From: Bacteroides sp.
GTDB lineage: Bacteria > Bacteroidota > Bacteroidia > Bacteroidales > Bacteroidaceae
Direction of reading: 5' to 3'
Assembly (NCBI GenBank): GCA_015060765.1
Contig: SUXW01000024.1
Span: 1 to 42,706, forward strand
DNA: 42,706 nt
In this document: one piece after another, positions 33,801 to 41,858 of the stretch
Layout: each line of letters opens with the position of its first letter
Numbering within the stretch: the stretch's first letter is position 1
The notes under the pieces: generated by a model
Database searches by the model: none
What the model was told of the DNA's origin: nothing
The model's input: only the letters and a program-made list of their open reading frames with translations
Position numbers and translations under genes: made by a program

Positions 33801-34943
33801 ATGAAAACGCTTTATCTCTTTAATCCGGAAAATGATATGGCATTGGCTTATGGAGGACCTTTTTATAAACCTCCTGTCAATGTTTCTCGTATGGGGTATG
33901 ACTTGTCTGCGTTGCCTTTATGGTATGCACCCATGGGGAGCGATGTGTGGTTGTCGGATGCTCGTCAAGTGAAGTGGATGGATACATGTCCTTTTTCGTT
34001 GGGTGTGAATGGGGTACTTGGACTATCTCCTATATATAATAAGGTTTCTCCATGGGGGTGGAGCGCTTCGATTGCCCGTCGGTTAATGGATGAAGGTGTG
34101 GATGAAGTTTGTTTTCCTTCCAAAGAACAAATGGAACGGATACGTTCTCTCTCATCGCGCATTACGGCGGTAGAAATATTGGGGAAGATGGATTTACCGG
34201 ATACGATAGGTAAATCGCAAAGAGTGGACTTGATAGAACAATGTGATTATCACGGGGAAATGTTTTTACTTAAGGCTCCTTGGTCGGGTAGTGGACGGGG
34301 TATCCAAAAGATAACGTGTGAACTGTCTCCCTCCATGCAGGGATGGGTAAAGCATATTCTCAAGACCCAAGGGTGTTTAATTAAAGAGCCTTATTATAAT
34401 AAGGTGGTGGACTTTGCAATGGAATTTCTGTCGGATAATGAAGGAGTGCATTGGGCTGGCTATTCGTTGTTTGAAACAGATGTCCGTGGAATTTACAAGG
34501 AAAATTGGTTGGCAAGCAATAAAATGATTAGGGAAATGCTTGTTCAATACGTTCCTGAAGAAGTCCTGCAAATGATAAGTTCCCGATTGGAAATACTGCT
34601 TGAGGAGGTCGTTGACGGTGCATATCAAGGGTATTTGGGAGTGGATATGATGGTGGTCCGTGTCCCGGAAGGGTATGTTGTGCATCCTTGTGTAGAGATT
34701 AATTTGCGTATGAATATGGGTGTCGTTTCACGTTTGTTTTACGACCGTTACGTGTCACCTGTTGTTCAAGGACGTTTTGTTATTGAATATTATCCTTCTC
34801 CGGGTGAGGCTTTGTTGGCACATGAAATGATGCAGCGGAACTATCCATTAATGATGGAGCAAAATAAAATAAGACAGGGATATATGTCGCTTACCCCTGT
34901 CTTTGATGATACCGCCTATCAGGCGTATGTGATTATTGATTAA
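33801..34943 (+). CDS. Predicted ATP-grasp-fold protein of unknown function
   Basis: A 380-residue cytoplasmic protein not matched to a named enzyme. It begins LYLFNPENDMALAYGGPFYKPP, a pattern I know only from Bacteroidetes hypotheticals. The middle has LLKAPWSGSGRGI (Lys158, SGSGRG 162-167), resembling the ATP-grasp glycine-rich loop. It then has IKEPYY (Glu195), the acidic GVDMMVV (Asp282) and VEINLRMNMG (Glu299, Asn301, Arg303), like the Mg-binding ExNxR of ATP-grasp ligases. I infer a carboxylate-amine ligase-like enzyme; the product is unknown. Its stop codon overlaps the convergent SlyD-like stop at TTAA (34940-34943). Confidence 0.85.
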   Translation: MKTLYLFNPENDMALAYGGPFYKPPVNVSRMGYDLSALPLWYAPMGSDVWLSDARQVKWMDTCPFSLGVNGVLGLSPIYNKVSPWGWSASIARRLMDEGVDEVCFPSKEQMERIRSLSSRITAVEILGKMDLPDTIGKSQRVDLIEQCDYHGEMFLLKAPWSGSGRGIQKITCELSPSMQGWVKHILKTQGCLIKEPYYNKVVDFAMEFLSDNEGVHWAGYSLFETDVRGIYKENWLASNKMIREMLVQYVPEEVLQMISSRLEILLEEVVDGAYQGYLGVDMMVVRVPEGYVVHPCVEINLRMNMGVVSRLFYDRYVSPVVQGRFVIEYYPSPGEALLAHEMMQRNYPLMMEQNKIRQGYMSLTPVFDDTAYQAYVIID

Positions 34944-35506
34944 TGGCAATGTCCACCGCAACCGTGTTCGCCGCAACCGTCTTCACAATCGCCTCCACAA
35001 CATCCGCAATTGCAACCTTCACCACTGAGCATATTGAGCATGCCTTGAATTTCTTCGGTAGTGGCAGGGCGTGAAATGACTACTTCTCCCTTGAAAGTAA
35101 GGTCTTTACCAGCGTGCGGGTGATTCAAATCAACTGTTACTTCGGTTTCTGTTACATCGGTAATGGTTGCATAGAAATGATGACCTTCGTTGTCTTGCAA
35201 AGGAACAATGCTGCCTGGATAGATGTGGTCATTGTCGAACACACCGTTGATAGTGAACATGTCCTTTGAAACAGTGCGTACACCTTCGGGCATGTATTCG
35301 CCATAGGCCTCATCACAAGGAATGACGAAGTCGAATTTGTCTCCTTGATTCAATGGGAGGATTTCGTTTTCAAAACGTTCAAGTGTAGTTCCCATACCTG
35401 ATATGAACTGGAAGGGGTGTTCTACGGTAGCTTCTTCTACCAATTCCGGCTTGCCGTCTTGCTCTACATAAAGTTTGTAGGCTACGGTAATGTACTTGTT
35501 TTCCAT
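34940..35506 (-). CDS. slyD: SlyD-like FKBP-type peptidyl-prolyl isomerase with metal-binding tail
   Basis: A 188-residue protein. The split FKBP domain has VAYKLYVEQDGK, a FQFISGMGTTLERFENEI pocket, an inserted IF chaperone domain around 70-125 (FDFVIPCDEAYGEY to GVFDNDHIYPGSIVPL), then VTVDLNHPHAGKDLTF, the SlyD signature. The tail from about 163 is rich in Cys, His and Gly (CNCGCCGG, GCGGHCH) and would bind nickel or zinc. SlyD acts as a folding helper and in nickel delivery. The start at 35506 (MENKYITVAYK) is used. A TATCTTTG element on the minus strand (35542-35549) lies 35 bases upstream. Confidence 0.94.
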   Translation of the reverse strand: MENKYITVAYKLYVEQDGKPELVEEATVEHPFQFISGMGTTLERFENEILPLNQGDKFDFVIPCDEAYGEYMPEGVRTVSKDMFTINGVFDNDHIYPGSIVPLQDNEGHHFYATITDVTETEVTVDLNHPHAGKDLTFKGEVVISRPATTEEIQGMLNMLSGEGCNCGCCGGDCEDGCGEHGCGGHCH

Positions 35507-35541
35507 TTTATCTTTCTTTTGATTGTTTCTGAATAATGGGG

Positions 35542-35549
35542 CAAAGATA
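35542..35549 (-). promoter_or_regulatory. -7 element of the SlyD-like gene
   Basis: TATCTTTG on the minus strand, 35 bases before the ATG; no clear TTTG at -33. Confidence 0.5.
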
Positions 35550-35657
35550 CAACTTTTTTTTATTATATCCTTGTTTGGATGTTTTGTTGTAATTTGTTTT
35601 AAAAATCCCGCTTTTTCTAACAAATTACGATTTTAGTGAAATAAAAGTGTTATTTTG

Positions 35658-35688
35658 TTTGCTGATTAAGAAAAATACTATACCTTTG
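35658..35688 (+). promoter_or_regulatory. Promoter of the ilv operon and its leader
   Basis: TTTG at 35658-35661, exactly 19 bases, TACCTTTG at 35681-35688: a perfect match. The leader peptide ATG follows 23 bases later. Confidence 0.85.
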
Positions 35689-35711
35689 CATTCATAAAAG
35701 TAAAAAAGAAT

Positions 35712-35804
35712 ATGAATATCGCAACTCTACATAGCTTGCAAGTCTTGCACATTATTCGCGTCGTGGTGGTCACATCAAGAGGTGAGAAAGGTTGTATGTG
35801 GTAG
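35712..35804 (+). CDS. Leader peptide of the ilv operon (attenuation sensor)
   Basis: A 30-codon reading frame ending in TAG at 35802-35804, too short for usual gene finding. Eleven of its 30 residues are Ile, Leu or Val, including the run HIIRVVVV (codons 13-20), Leu at 6, 9 and 12 and Val at 11. Those are the products of the operon it precedes, just as in the enterobacterial ilv leaders. Shortage of Ile or Val would stall the ribosome on this run. The codons just past it (RGEKG, 35778-35792) carry the RNA segment that can act as antiterminator. It is not expected to have a function as a peptide. Confidence 0.82.
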   Translation: MNIATLHSLQVLHIIRVVVVTSRGEKGCMW

Positions 35805-35861
35805 ATGCATAGGTAAAATATCAGTCAGAAGCCTTTCTCAATTAGTTGAGAGAGGCTTTTT
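35783..35861 (+). promoter_or_regulatory. Transcription attenuator with competing hairpins before ilvD
   Basis: Terminator: AGCCTTTCTCAA (35830-35841) pairs with TTGAGAGAGGCT (35846-35857), one G-U, loop TTAG, then TTTT. Antiterminator: TGAGAAAGG (35783-35791, inside the leader reading frame) is perfectly complementary to CCTTTCTCA (35832-35840), the same bases as the terminator's left arm. A ribosome that reaches the TAG at 35802 would cover 35783-35791 and allow the terminator. A ribosome stalled on the Val/Ile codons would leave it free to block the terminator. This is a simple three-segment design. Confidence 0.82.
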
Positions 35862-35889
35862 GGTTAAAGAAACAGAAAGGTAACAGAAT

Positions 35890-37692
35890 ATGAAAAATCA
35901 GTTACGCAGTGCATTCAGTACACAAGGTCGCCGCATGGCAGGAGCTCGTGCTCTTTGGGTAGCCAATGGTATGAAACGTGAGATGATAGGTAAGCCTATC
36001 GTGGCTATAGTCAATTCGTTTACACAGTTTGTACCCGGACATACCCATCTGCATGAAATAGGTCAGCAGGTAAAGGAAGAAATAGAAAAACTCGGTTGCT
36101 TTGCCGCTGAGTTCAATACCATTGCTATTGATGATGGTATTGCTATGGGACACGACGGTATGCTTTATTCTCTTCCTAGTCGTGATATTATTGCCGATAG
36201 TGTGGAGTATATGGTCAATGCTCATAAGGCTGATGCTATGGTATGTATCAGCAACTGCGATAAGATTACTCCGGGTATGTTGATGGCGTCCATGCGTTTG
36301 AATATTCCGACAGTTTTTGTGTCGGGTGGACCGATGGAAGCCGGTGAGTGGAACAATCAGCACCTTGATTTGATTGATGCCATGATTAAGAGTGCCGATG
36401 AAAGTGTGAGCGATGAGGATGTGGCTCAGATTGAAAATCACGCATGTCCGGGATGTGGATGCTGTTCGGGTATGTTTACCGCCAATTCCATGAATTGTTT
36501 GAATGAGGCTATCGGATTGGGACTTCCTGGTAACGGAACTATTTTGGCTACTCATACCAACCGTGCCCAACTCTTCAAGGATGCGGCAGCTCTAATTGTC
36601 AAGAATGCATATAAGTATTACGAAGAAGGTGATGAAAGTGTGTTGCCAAAGAGCATTGCTACCCGCGAAGCTTTTCTGAATGCTATGACATTGGACATTG
36701 CTATGGGTGGTTCTACCAATACCGTACTGCACTTGTTGGCTATAGCCAATGAAGCGGGTGTAAACTTTACCATGGATGATATAGATATGCTTTCGCGCCG
36801 TGTTCCATGTCTTTGTAAGGTAGCACCGAATACGCAAAAATATCATATCCAAGATGTAAATCGTGCCGGTGGTATTCTGAATATTTTGGGTGAACTTTCC
36901 AAAGGTGGTTTGCTGAATACAGAAGTAAAGAGAGTGGATGGACTGACTTTGGCAGAAGCCATTGATAAATATAACATAAACAAGGACGATATTGATAGTG
37001 AAGCACAACGCATTTATAGCAGTGCACCCGGTAATAAATTCAATATCAAGCTTGGCTCACAGAATACTTATTATCAGGCACTCGATACCGACCGTGCCAA
37101 TGGATGTATCCGTGACTTGGAACATGCCTATAGTAAGGATGGAGGTTTGGCTGTACTGAAAGGTAATATTGCACAAGATGGTTGTGTGGTTAAAACAGCC
37201 GGTGTAGATGAAAGTATCTGGAAGTTTGCAGGGCCGGCTAAGGTGTTCGATTCACAAGAAGCGGCTTGTGACGGTATCTTGGGTGGTAAGGTAGTAAGTG
37301 GTGATGTGGTAGTTATTACTCACGAAGGTCCCAAAGGTGGTCCGGGTATGCAAGAGATGCTGTATCCTACTTCGTACATCAAGAGCAAGCATTTAGGAAA
37401 GGAATGTGCACTTATCACCGACGGACGCTTCAGTGGCGGTACATCGGGATTGAGTATCGGACATATTTCTCCCGAAGCGGCAGCTGGTGGTAATATCGGT
37501 AAGATAGTAGATGGTGATATGATTGAAATTGATATTCCTAATCGTAGCATCAATGTGAAATTGAGTGATGAAGAGTTGGCTGCACGTCCTATGACTCCGG
37601 TAACAAGAAACCGTGTAGTCTCCAAGAGTTTGAAGGCTTATGCCAGTATGGTAAGTTCGGCCGATAAAGGTGGAGTGAGAATAATAGATTGA
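35890..37692 (+). CDS. ilvD: Dihydroxy-acid dehydratase
   Basis: Dehydrates dihydroxy-isovalerate and dihydroxy-methylvalerate to the keto acids of valine/leucine and isoleucine. A 600-residue protein with CDKITPG (Cys123, Lys125), the Cys-rich [19 protein letters not shown] (Cys186-192) that holds the iron-sulfur cluster, [16 protein letters not shown] [11 protein letters not shown], and the C-terminal [28 protein letters not shown] and the ending [23 protein letters not shown]. It is the first structural gene after the attenuator; ilvB follows in 5 bases. Confidence 0.98.
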   Translation: MKNQLRSAFSTQGRRMAGARALWVANGMKREMIGKPIVAIVNSFTQFVPGHTHLHEIGQQVKEEIEKLGCFAAEFNTIAIDDGIAMGHDGMLYSLPSRDIIADSVEYMVNAHKADAMVCISNCDKITPGMLMASMRLNIPTVFVSGGPMEAGEWNNQHLDLIDAMIKSADESVSDEDVAQIENHACPGCGCCSGMFTANSMNCLNEAIGLGLPGNGTILATHTNRAQLFKDAAALIVKNAYKYYEEGDESVLPKSIATREAFLNAMTLDIAMGGSTNTVLHLLAIANEAGVNFTMDDIDMLSRRVPCLCKVAPNTQKYHIQDVNRAGGILNILGELSKGGLLNTEVKRVDGLTLAEAIDKYNINKDDIDSEAQRIYSSAPGNKFNIKLGSQNTYYQALDTDRANGCIRDLEHAYSKDGGLAVLKGNIAQDGCVVKTAGVDESIWKFAGPAKVFDSQEAACDGILGGKVVSGDVVVITHEGPKGGPGMQEMLYPTSYIKSKHLGKECALITDGRFSGGTSGLSIGHISPEAAAGGNIGKIVDGDMIEIDIPNRSINVKLSDEELAARPMTPVTRNRVVSKSLKAYASMVSSADKGGVRIID

Positions 37693-37697
37693 AATTT

Positions 37698-39395
37698 ATG
37701 AGTAAAGAAAGAATAACAGGAGCGGAAGCGCTGATGCGTTCATTGGAACACCAGGGAGTAAAGACTCTTTTTGGTTATCCCGGTGGAAGCATTATGCCGA
37801 CTTTCGATGCATTATATGGTCATCGTGACCGACTGAATCATATCTTGGTACGTCATGAACAAGGGGCGGCACATGCAGCTCAAGGTTTTGCCCGGGTATC
37901 GGGAGAAGTAGGTGTGTGCTTGGTTACCAGTGGACCGGGAGCTACCAATACCATAACGGGAGTAGCCGATGCTATGATTGATAGTACCCCTATCGTTGTA
38001 ATTGCAGGCCAGACACCGGTAAGCATGTTGGGAACCGATGCTTTTCAAGAAGTGGATTTAGTGGGTATTACCCAACCTATTACCAAGTGGAGCTACCAAA
38101 TCCGTAGAGCGGAAGATGTAGCTTGGGCGGTTGCCCGTGCTTTCTATATAGCCAAGAGTGGACGTCCGGGTCCGGTAGTGCTCGACTTTACCAAGAATGC
38201 ACAGACCGAGATGGTGGATTATGAACCAATGAAACTTGACTTTATCCGTAGTTATGATCCGGATCCTACTATAGATGAGGAAAAAGTGAAAGAAGCAGCC
38301 GAATTGATTGATAAGGCTGAACGTCCTTTTGTATTAGTGGGACAAGGTGTAGAATTAGGAAATGCGCAAGAAGAACTCCGTACTTTTCTTGAAAAAGCGG
38401 ATATTCCATGCGGTTGTACATTATTAGGTCTGTCGGCTATTCCTACTGCTCATCCATTGAACAAAGGAATGTTGGGTATGCATGGTAATCTGGCACCGAA
38501 TGTTAAGACCAATGAATGTGATGTACTTATTGCAGTAGGTATGCGTTTTGACGACCGTGTAACCGGTAATTTAGCTACCTATGCCAAGCAGGCAAAGATT
38601 ATACATCTGGATATTGACCCATCAGAATTCAATAAGAATGTAAAGGTAGATATTCCTGTTTTGGGCGATTGCAAGAAAACATTAACCAAACTGATTGGAT
38701 ATATAAAAGAAAACAAGCATACCGAATGGATAGACAGTTTTATTGAACATGTTCAGACTGAATACGCTCGTGTTATCGAGAAAGAAGTCTATCCGAAAGA
38801 AGGTCTGTTGAATATGGGCGAAGTGGTACGTGCTGTAAGCGAAGCCTCCAACAATGAAGCCATTTTGGTAACCGATGTGGGTCAGAACCAAATGATGTCG
38901 GCCCGTTACTTCAAATATAGCAAGAAACGTAGTATTGTTACTTCAGGCGGATTAGGTACTATGGGCTTCGGTGTGCCTGCTGCTATTGGTGCCACTTTTG
39001 GAAGTCCCGATCGTACTGTATGTGTGTTTATGGGTGATGGTGGTTTGCAAATGAATCTTCAGGAATTGGGAACCATTATGGAACAACAGGCACCGGTAAA
39101 AATGATTCTGTTGAACAATAATTATTTGGGCAATGTCCGTCAATGGCAAGCCATGTTCTTTGGCCGTCGTTATTCCTTTACTCCAATGTTGAATCCCGAT
39201 TACATGAAGATAGCCGAGGCTTACGAAATTCCTTCTCGTCGTGTGATGAAGCGTGAAGAGTTACAGGAGGCTATTCATGAGATGTTGACAACCGATGGGC
39301 CGTTCTTGCTCGAAGCATGCGTCGTCGAAGAAGGAAATGTGATGCCAATGACACCTCCGGGAGGTACTGTTAACGAAATGCTTCTTGAATGTTAA
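37698..39395 (+). CDS. ilvB: Acetolactate synthase, large (catalytic) subunit
   Basis: A thiamine diphosphate enzyme joining pyruvate with pyruvate or 2-ketobutyrate. The 565-residue protein has the N-terminal LFGYPGGSIMPTFDAL, catalytic Glu in RHEQGAAHAAQGFARVSG, GPGATNTITGVADA, an FAD-binding middle domain, and the ThDP motif GDGGLQMNLQELGTIMEQQAPVKMILLNN. The ATG at 37698 (SKERITGAEAL) is preferred over the in-frame TTG at 37689. ilvN follows after 10 bases. Confidence 0.97.
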   Translation: MSKERITGAEALMRSLEHQGVKTLFGYPGGSIMPTFDALYGHRDRLNHILVRHEQGAAHAAQGFARVSGEVGVCLVTSGPGATNTITGVADAMIDSTPIVVIAGQTPVSMLGTDAFQEVDLVGITQPITKWSYQIRRAEDVAWAVARAFYIAKSGRPGPVVLDFTKNAQTEMVDYEPMKLDFIRSYDPDPTIDEEKVKEAAELIDKAERPFVLVGQGVELGNAQEELRTFLEKADIPCGCTLLGLSAIPTAHPLNKGMLGMHGNLAPNVKTNECDVLIAVGMRFDDRVTGNLATYAKQAKIIHLDIDPSEFNKNVKVDIPVLGDCKKTLTKLIGYIKENKHTEWIDSFIEHVQTEYARVIEKEVYPKEGLLNMGEVVRAVSEASNNEAILVTDVGQNQMMSARYFKYSKKRSIVTSGGLGTMGFGVPAAIGATFGSPDRTVCVFMGDGGLQMNLQELGTIMEQQAPVKMILLNNNYLGNVRQWQAMFFGRRYSFTPMLNPDYMKIAEAYEIPSRRVMKREELQEAIHEMLTTDGPFLLEACVVEEGNVMPMTPPGGTVNEMLLEC

Positions 39396-39405
39396 ATGAA
39401 GAATT

Positions 39406-39969
39406 ATGGAGAAAACATTATATACCCTTATCGTTCACTCTGAAAATATTGCAGGTTTGCTGAATCAGATAACCGCTGTGTTTACCCGTCGACAGATTAA
39501 CATTGAAAGTCTGAATGTGTCGGCATCGTCCATCCCGGGGGTGCATAAGTATACCATTACGGTTTGGACCGATGCTGAAACCATCGAGAAAGTGGTGAAG
39601 CAGATTGAAAAGAAGATTGACGTGCTTCAAGCGCATTATTTTACAGATGATGAAATCTATCAGCATGAGATAGCTTTATATAAGGTTTCTACACCCGAGT
39701 TCCAAAGTAATCCGCTTGCTTCAAAAATAGTACGTCGTCATAGCGCTCGTATAGTGGAAGTAAATCCTACTTTTTGTATCGTGGAGAAGAACGGTATGAG
39801 TGAAGAGATAACAGCATTATACGAAGAACTCCGTACACAGAATTGCGTTCTTCAATTTGTCCGTTCGGGACGGGTGGCTATTACTACTAGTTGCTTTGAG
39901 CGTGTAAACGAATATTTGGATATGCGCGAAGAAAAGTATAAAAGACAGAAAGAGGAGGAAAATGAATGA
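39406..39969 (+). CDS. ilvN: Acetolactate synthase, small (regulatory) subunit
   Basis: A 187-residue regulatory partner of IlvB. An N-terminal ACT domain (about 4-78: TLIVHSENIAGLLNQITAVFTRR, NIESLNVSAS) binds valine for feedback inhibition. The C-terminal domain (RIVEVNPTFCIVEKNG and later RSGRVAITTS) matches the long small-subunit form. The stop overlaps the next gene's ATG by 4 bases (ATGA). Confidence 0.96.
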   Translation: MEKTLYTLIVHSENIAGLLNQITAVFTRRQINIESLNVSASSIPGVHKYTITVWTDAETIEKVVKQIEKKIDVLQAHYFTDDEIYQHEIALYKVSTPEFQSNPLASKIVRRHSARIVEVNPTFCIVEKNGMSEEITALYEELRTQNCVLQFVRSGRVAITTSCFERVNEYLDMREEKYKRQKEEENE

Positions 39970-40706
39970 GTGACAATAAAGTAGGGATATACAAGTTTGT
40001 GGCAGAGCCTTTTCATGTAGATTTTACGGGTAAACTCACCATGGGAGTATTGGGTAATCATCTGTTGAATTGTGCTGGCTTTCATGCTTCTGATAGAGGT
40101 TTCGGTATTGCCGAGTTGAATGAAAACCATTATACATGGGTTTTGTCTCGATTGGCTATCGAATTGGAAGATATGCCCCGTCAATACGAGGATTTCAGTA
40201 TTCAGACATGGGTGGAAAATGTATATCGCTTGTTTACCGACCGTGATTTCGCTTTGTTGGATAAAGAGGGAAAGCCGATTGGGTATGCTCGCTCTGTGTG
40301 GGCTATGATAAGTATGGAAACCCGCAAGCCGGCCGATTTGCTGACTCTGCATGGAGGTAATATCAGTGAATATATTTGTGATAAGGAATGTCCTATAGCC
40401 AAACCTGGAAGAATCAAGGTGGCGCAGGAAACGCCGGTAGCCGAATACTTGACCAAATATAGCGATATTGACATCAACGGACATGTAAACAGTATCAAAT
40501 ACATTGAACATATTCTCAACCTTTTTCCCATTGAAACGTTCAAGGAAAAGCAAATCAAACGTTTTGAAATGGCCTATGTGGCTGAAAGCTATTATGGCGA
40601 TACGTTGAGTTTCTATCGTGAAGAAGTAGGAAAGGATGAGTACGATATAGAAGTGAAGAAGAACAACCAAGAAGTGGTGGTTCGTAGTAAAGTGATATTT
40701 AAATAG
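39966..40706 (+). CDS. Acyl-ACP thioesterase (FatA/FatB-like, PF01643 type)
   Basis: A 246-residue double hot-dog thioesterase that would free fatty acids from acyl carrier protein in the cytoplasm. The first hot-dog carries GVLGNHLLNCAGFHASDRG and TWVLSRLAIELEDMPRQYED followed by ARSVWAMISMETRKP. The second begins YSDIDINGHVNSIKYIEHILN, with the catalytic Asn-His pair in DINGHVN. It sits inside the ilv operon, coupled to ilvN by a 4-base overlap and 33 bases before ilvC. I infer a link to branched-chain fatty acid metabolism, since Bacteroides lipids are rich in iso and anteiso chains; specificity is not proven. Confidence 0.92.
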   Translation: MSDNKVGIYKFVAEPFHVDFTGKLTMGVLGNHLLNCAGFHASDRGFGIAELNENHYTWVLSRLAIELEDMPRQYEDFSIQTWVENVYRLFTDRDFALLDKEGKPIGYARSVWAMISMETRKPADLLTLHGGNISEYICDKECPIAKPGRIKVAQETPVAEYLTKYSDIDINGHVNSIKYIEHILNLFPIETFKEKQIKRFEMAYVAESYYGDTLSFYREEVGKDEYDIEVKKNNQEVVVRSKVIFK

Positions 40707-40739
40707 TATTTTAATATAAATTTAAAAATAGAAAAGAAA

Positions 40740-41783
40740 ATGGCACAGTTGAATTTTGGCGGTGTGATTGAAAATGTAATGACCCGCGAAGAATTTCCTT
40801 TGGAAAAAGCACGTGAAGTATTAAAGAACGAAACCATTGCTGTTATCGGTTATGGTGTACAAGGTCCTGGTCAGTCATTGAACCTTCGTGACAACGGCTT
40901 TAACGTTATCGTTGGCCAACGTCCGGGCAAGACTTACGAAAAGGCTGTAGCCGATGGTTGGGTACCGGGTGAAACACTTTTCGGTATTGAAGAAGCTTGC
41001 GAAAAGGCAACTATCGTAATGTGTTTGTTGAGTGATGCAGCGGTTATGTCGGTATGGCCTACTATCAAGCCTTATTTGACTCCTGGCAAGGCTCTTTATT
41101 TCTCTCATGGTTTTGCTATTACTTGGAACGATCGTACCGGTGTGGTTCCTCCAACAGATATCGATGTAATTATGGTGGCTCCTAAGGGTTCGGGTACATC
41201 TCTTCGTACCATGTTCCTCGAAGGTCGTGGCTTGAACTCTTCTTACGCTATCTATCAGGATGCCACAGGTAAGGCTATGGATAGAACATTGGCTCTCGGT
41301 ATTGGTATCGGTTCGGGTTATTTGTTCGAAACAACTTTCATTCGCGAAGCTACATCCGACCTTACCGGTGAACGTGGTTCGCTGATGGGTGCTATCCAAG
41401 GTTTGTTGTTGGCTCAATATGAAGTGTTGCGTGAAAACGGTCACACTCCTTCCGAAGCGTTCAATGAAACCGTAGAAGAATTGACTCAGTCATTGATGCC
41501 GTTGTTTGCTAAGAACGGTATGGACTGGATGTATGCCAACTGCTCTACAACCGCTCAACGTGGTGCACTCGACTGGATGGGCCCGTTCCACGATGCTATC
41601 AAGCCGGTAGTTGAAAAGCTTTATGCCAACGTGAAGTGTGGTAACGAAGCACAGATTTCTATCGATAGCAACTCCAAACCCGACTATCGTGAAAAGTTGG
41701 AAGAAGAATTGAAGGCTCTTCGTGAAAGCGAAATGTGGCAGACAGCTGTAACCGTTCGCAAACTTCGTCCGGAAAACAACTAA
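40740..41783 (+). CDS. ilvC: Ketol-acid reductoisomerase
   Basis: Rearranges and reduces acetolactate or acetohydroxybutyrate with NAD(P)H and Mg. The 347-residue protein has a Rossmann loop IGYGVQGPGQSLNLRDNGFNV near 33-53 and VMVAPKGSGTSLRTMF. The C-terminal knotted domain has EATSDLTGERGSLMGAIQG with the metal-binding Asp and Glu, and a later SILVGG-replacing tail. In the loop, Pro replaces the usual His (GxQGHA) and Gln the usual Ala; I recall this also in other Bacteroides KARIs. It completes the ilv operon. A long hairpin follows. Confidence 0.96.
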   Translation: MAQLNFGGVIENVMTREEFPLEKAREVLKNETIAVIGYGVQGPGQSLNLRDNGFNVIVGQRPGKTYEKAVADGWVPGETLFGIEEACEKATIVMCLLSDAAVMSVWPTIKPYLTPGKALYFSHGFAITWNDRTGVVPPTDIDVIMVAPKGSGTSLRTMFLEGRGLNSSYAIYQDATGKAMDRTLALGIGIGSGYLFETTFIREATSDLTGERGSLMGAIQGLLLAQYEVLRENGHTPSEAFNETVEELTQSLMPLFAKNGMDWMYANCSTTAQRGALDWMGPFHDAIKPVVEKLYANVKCGNEAQISIDSNSKPDYREKLEEELKALRESEMWQTAVTVRKLRPENN

Positions 41784-41801
41784 TTTTTCTTTTATACATT
41801 G

Positions 41802-41852
41802 AATTGAACCATTTTTCATGCAGTTTGTTAATGTATGAAAAATGGTTCAATT
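41802..41852. terminator. Long perfect hairpin between ilvC and tpx
   Basis: AATTGAACCATTTTTCAT (41802-41819) pairs perfectly over 18 bases with ATGAAAAATGGTTCAATT (41835-41852), loop 15 bases. It is followed by TTATTTATGG, with the tpx ATG only 7 bases beyond. It probably ends the ilv transcript, at least in part. Confidence 0.75.
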
Positions 41853-41858
41853 TTATTT

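Noticed and set aside
35712..35804. Leader frame as an ordinary small functional protein
   Set aside because: Its clustering of Ile/Val codons, the position between promoter and terminator, and the antiterminator segment within it fit attenuation far better.
39852..40670. 272-codon minus-strand frame opposite the acyl-ACP thioesterase
   Set aside because: The plus strand has the DINGHVN motif and operon spacing; the minus frame is Phe/Ile/His-rich antisense without recognisable features.
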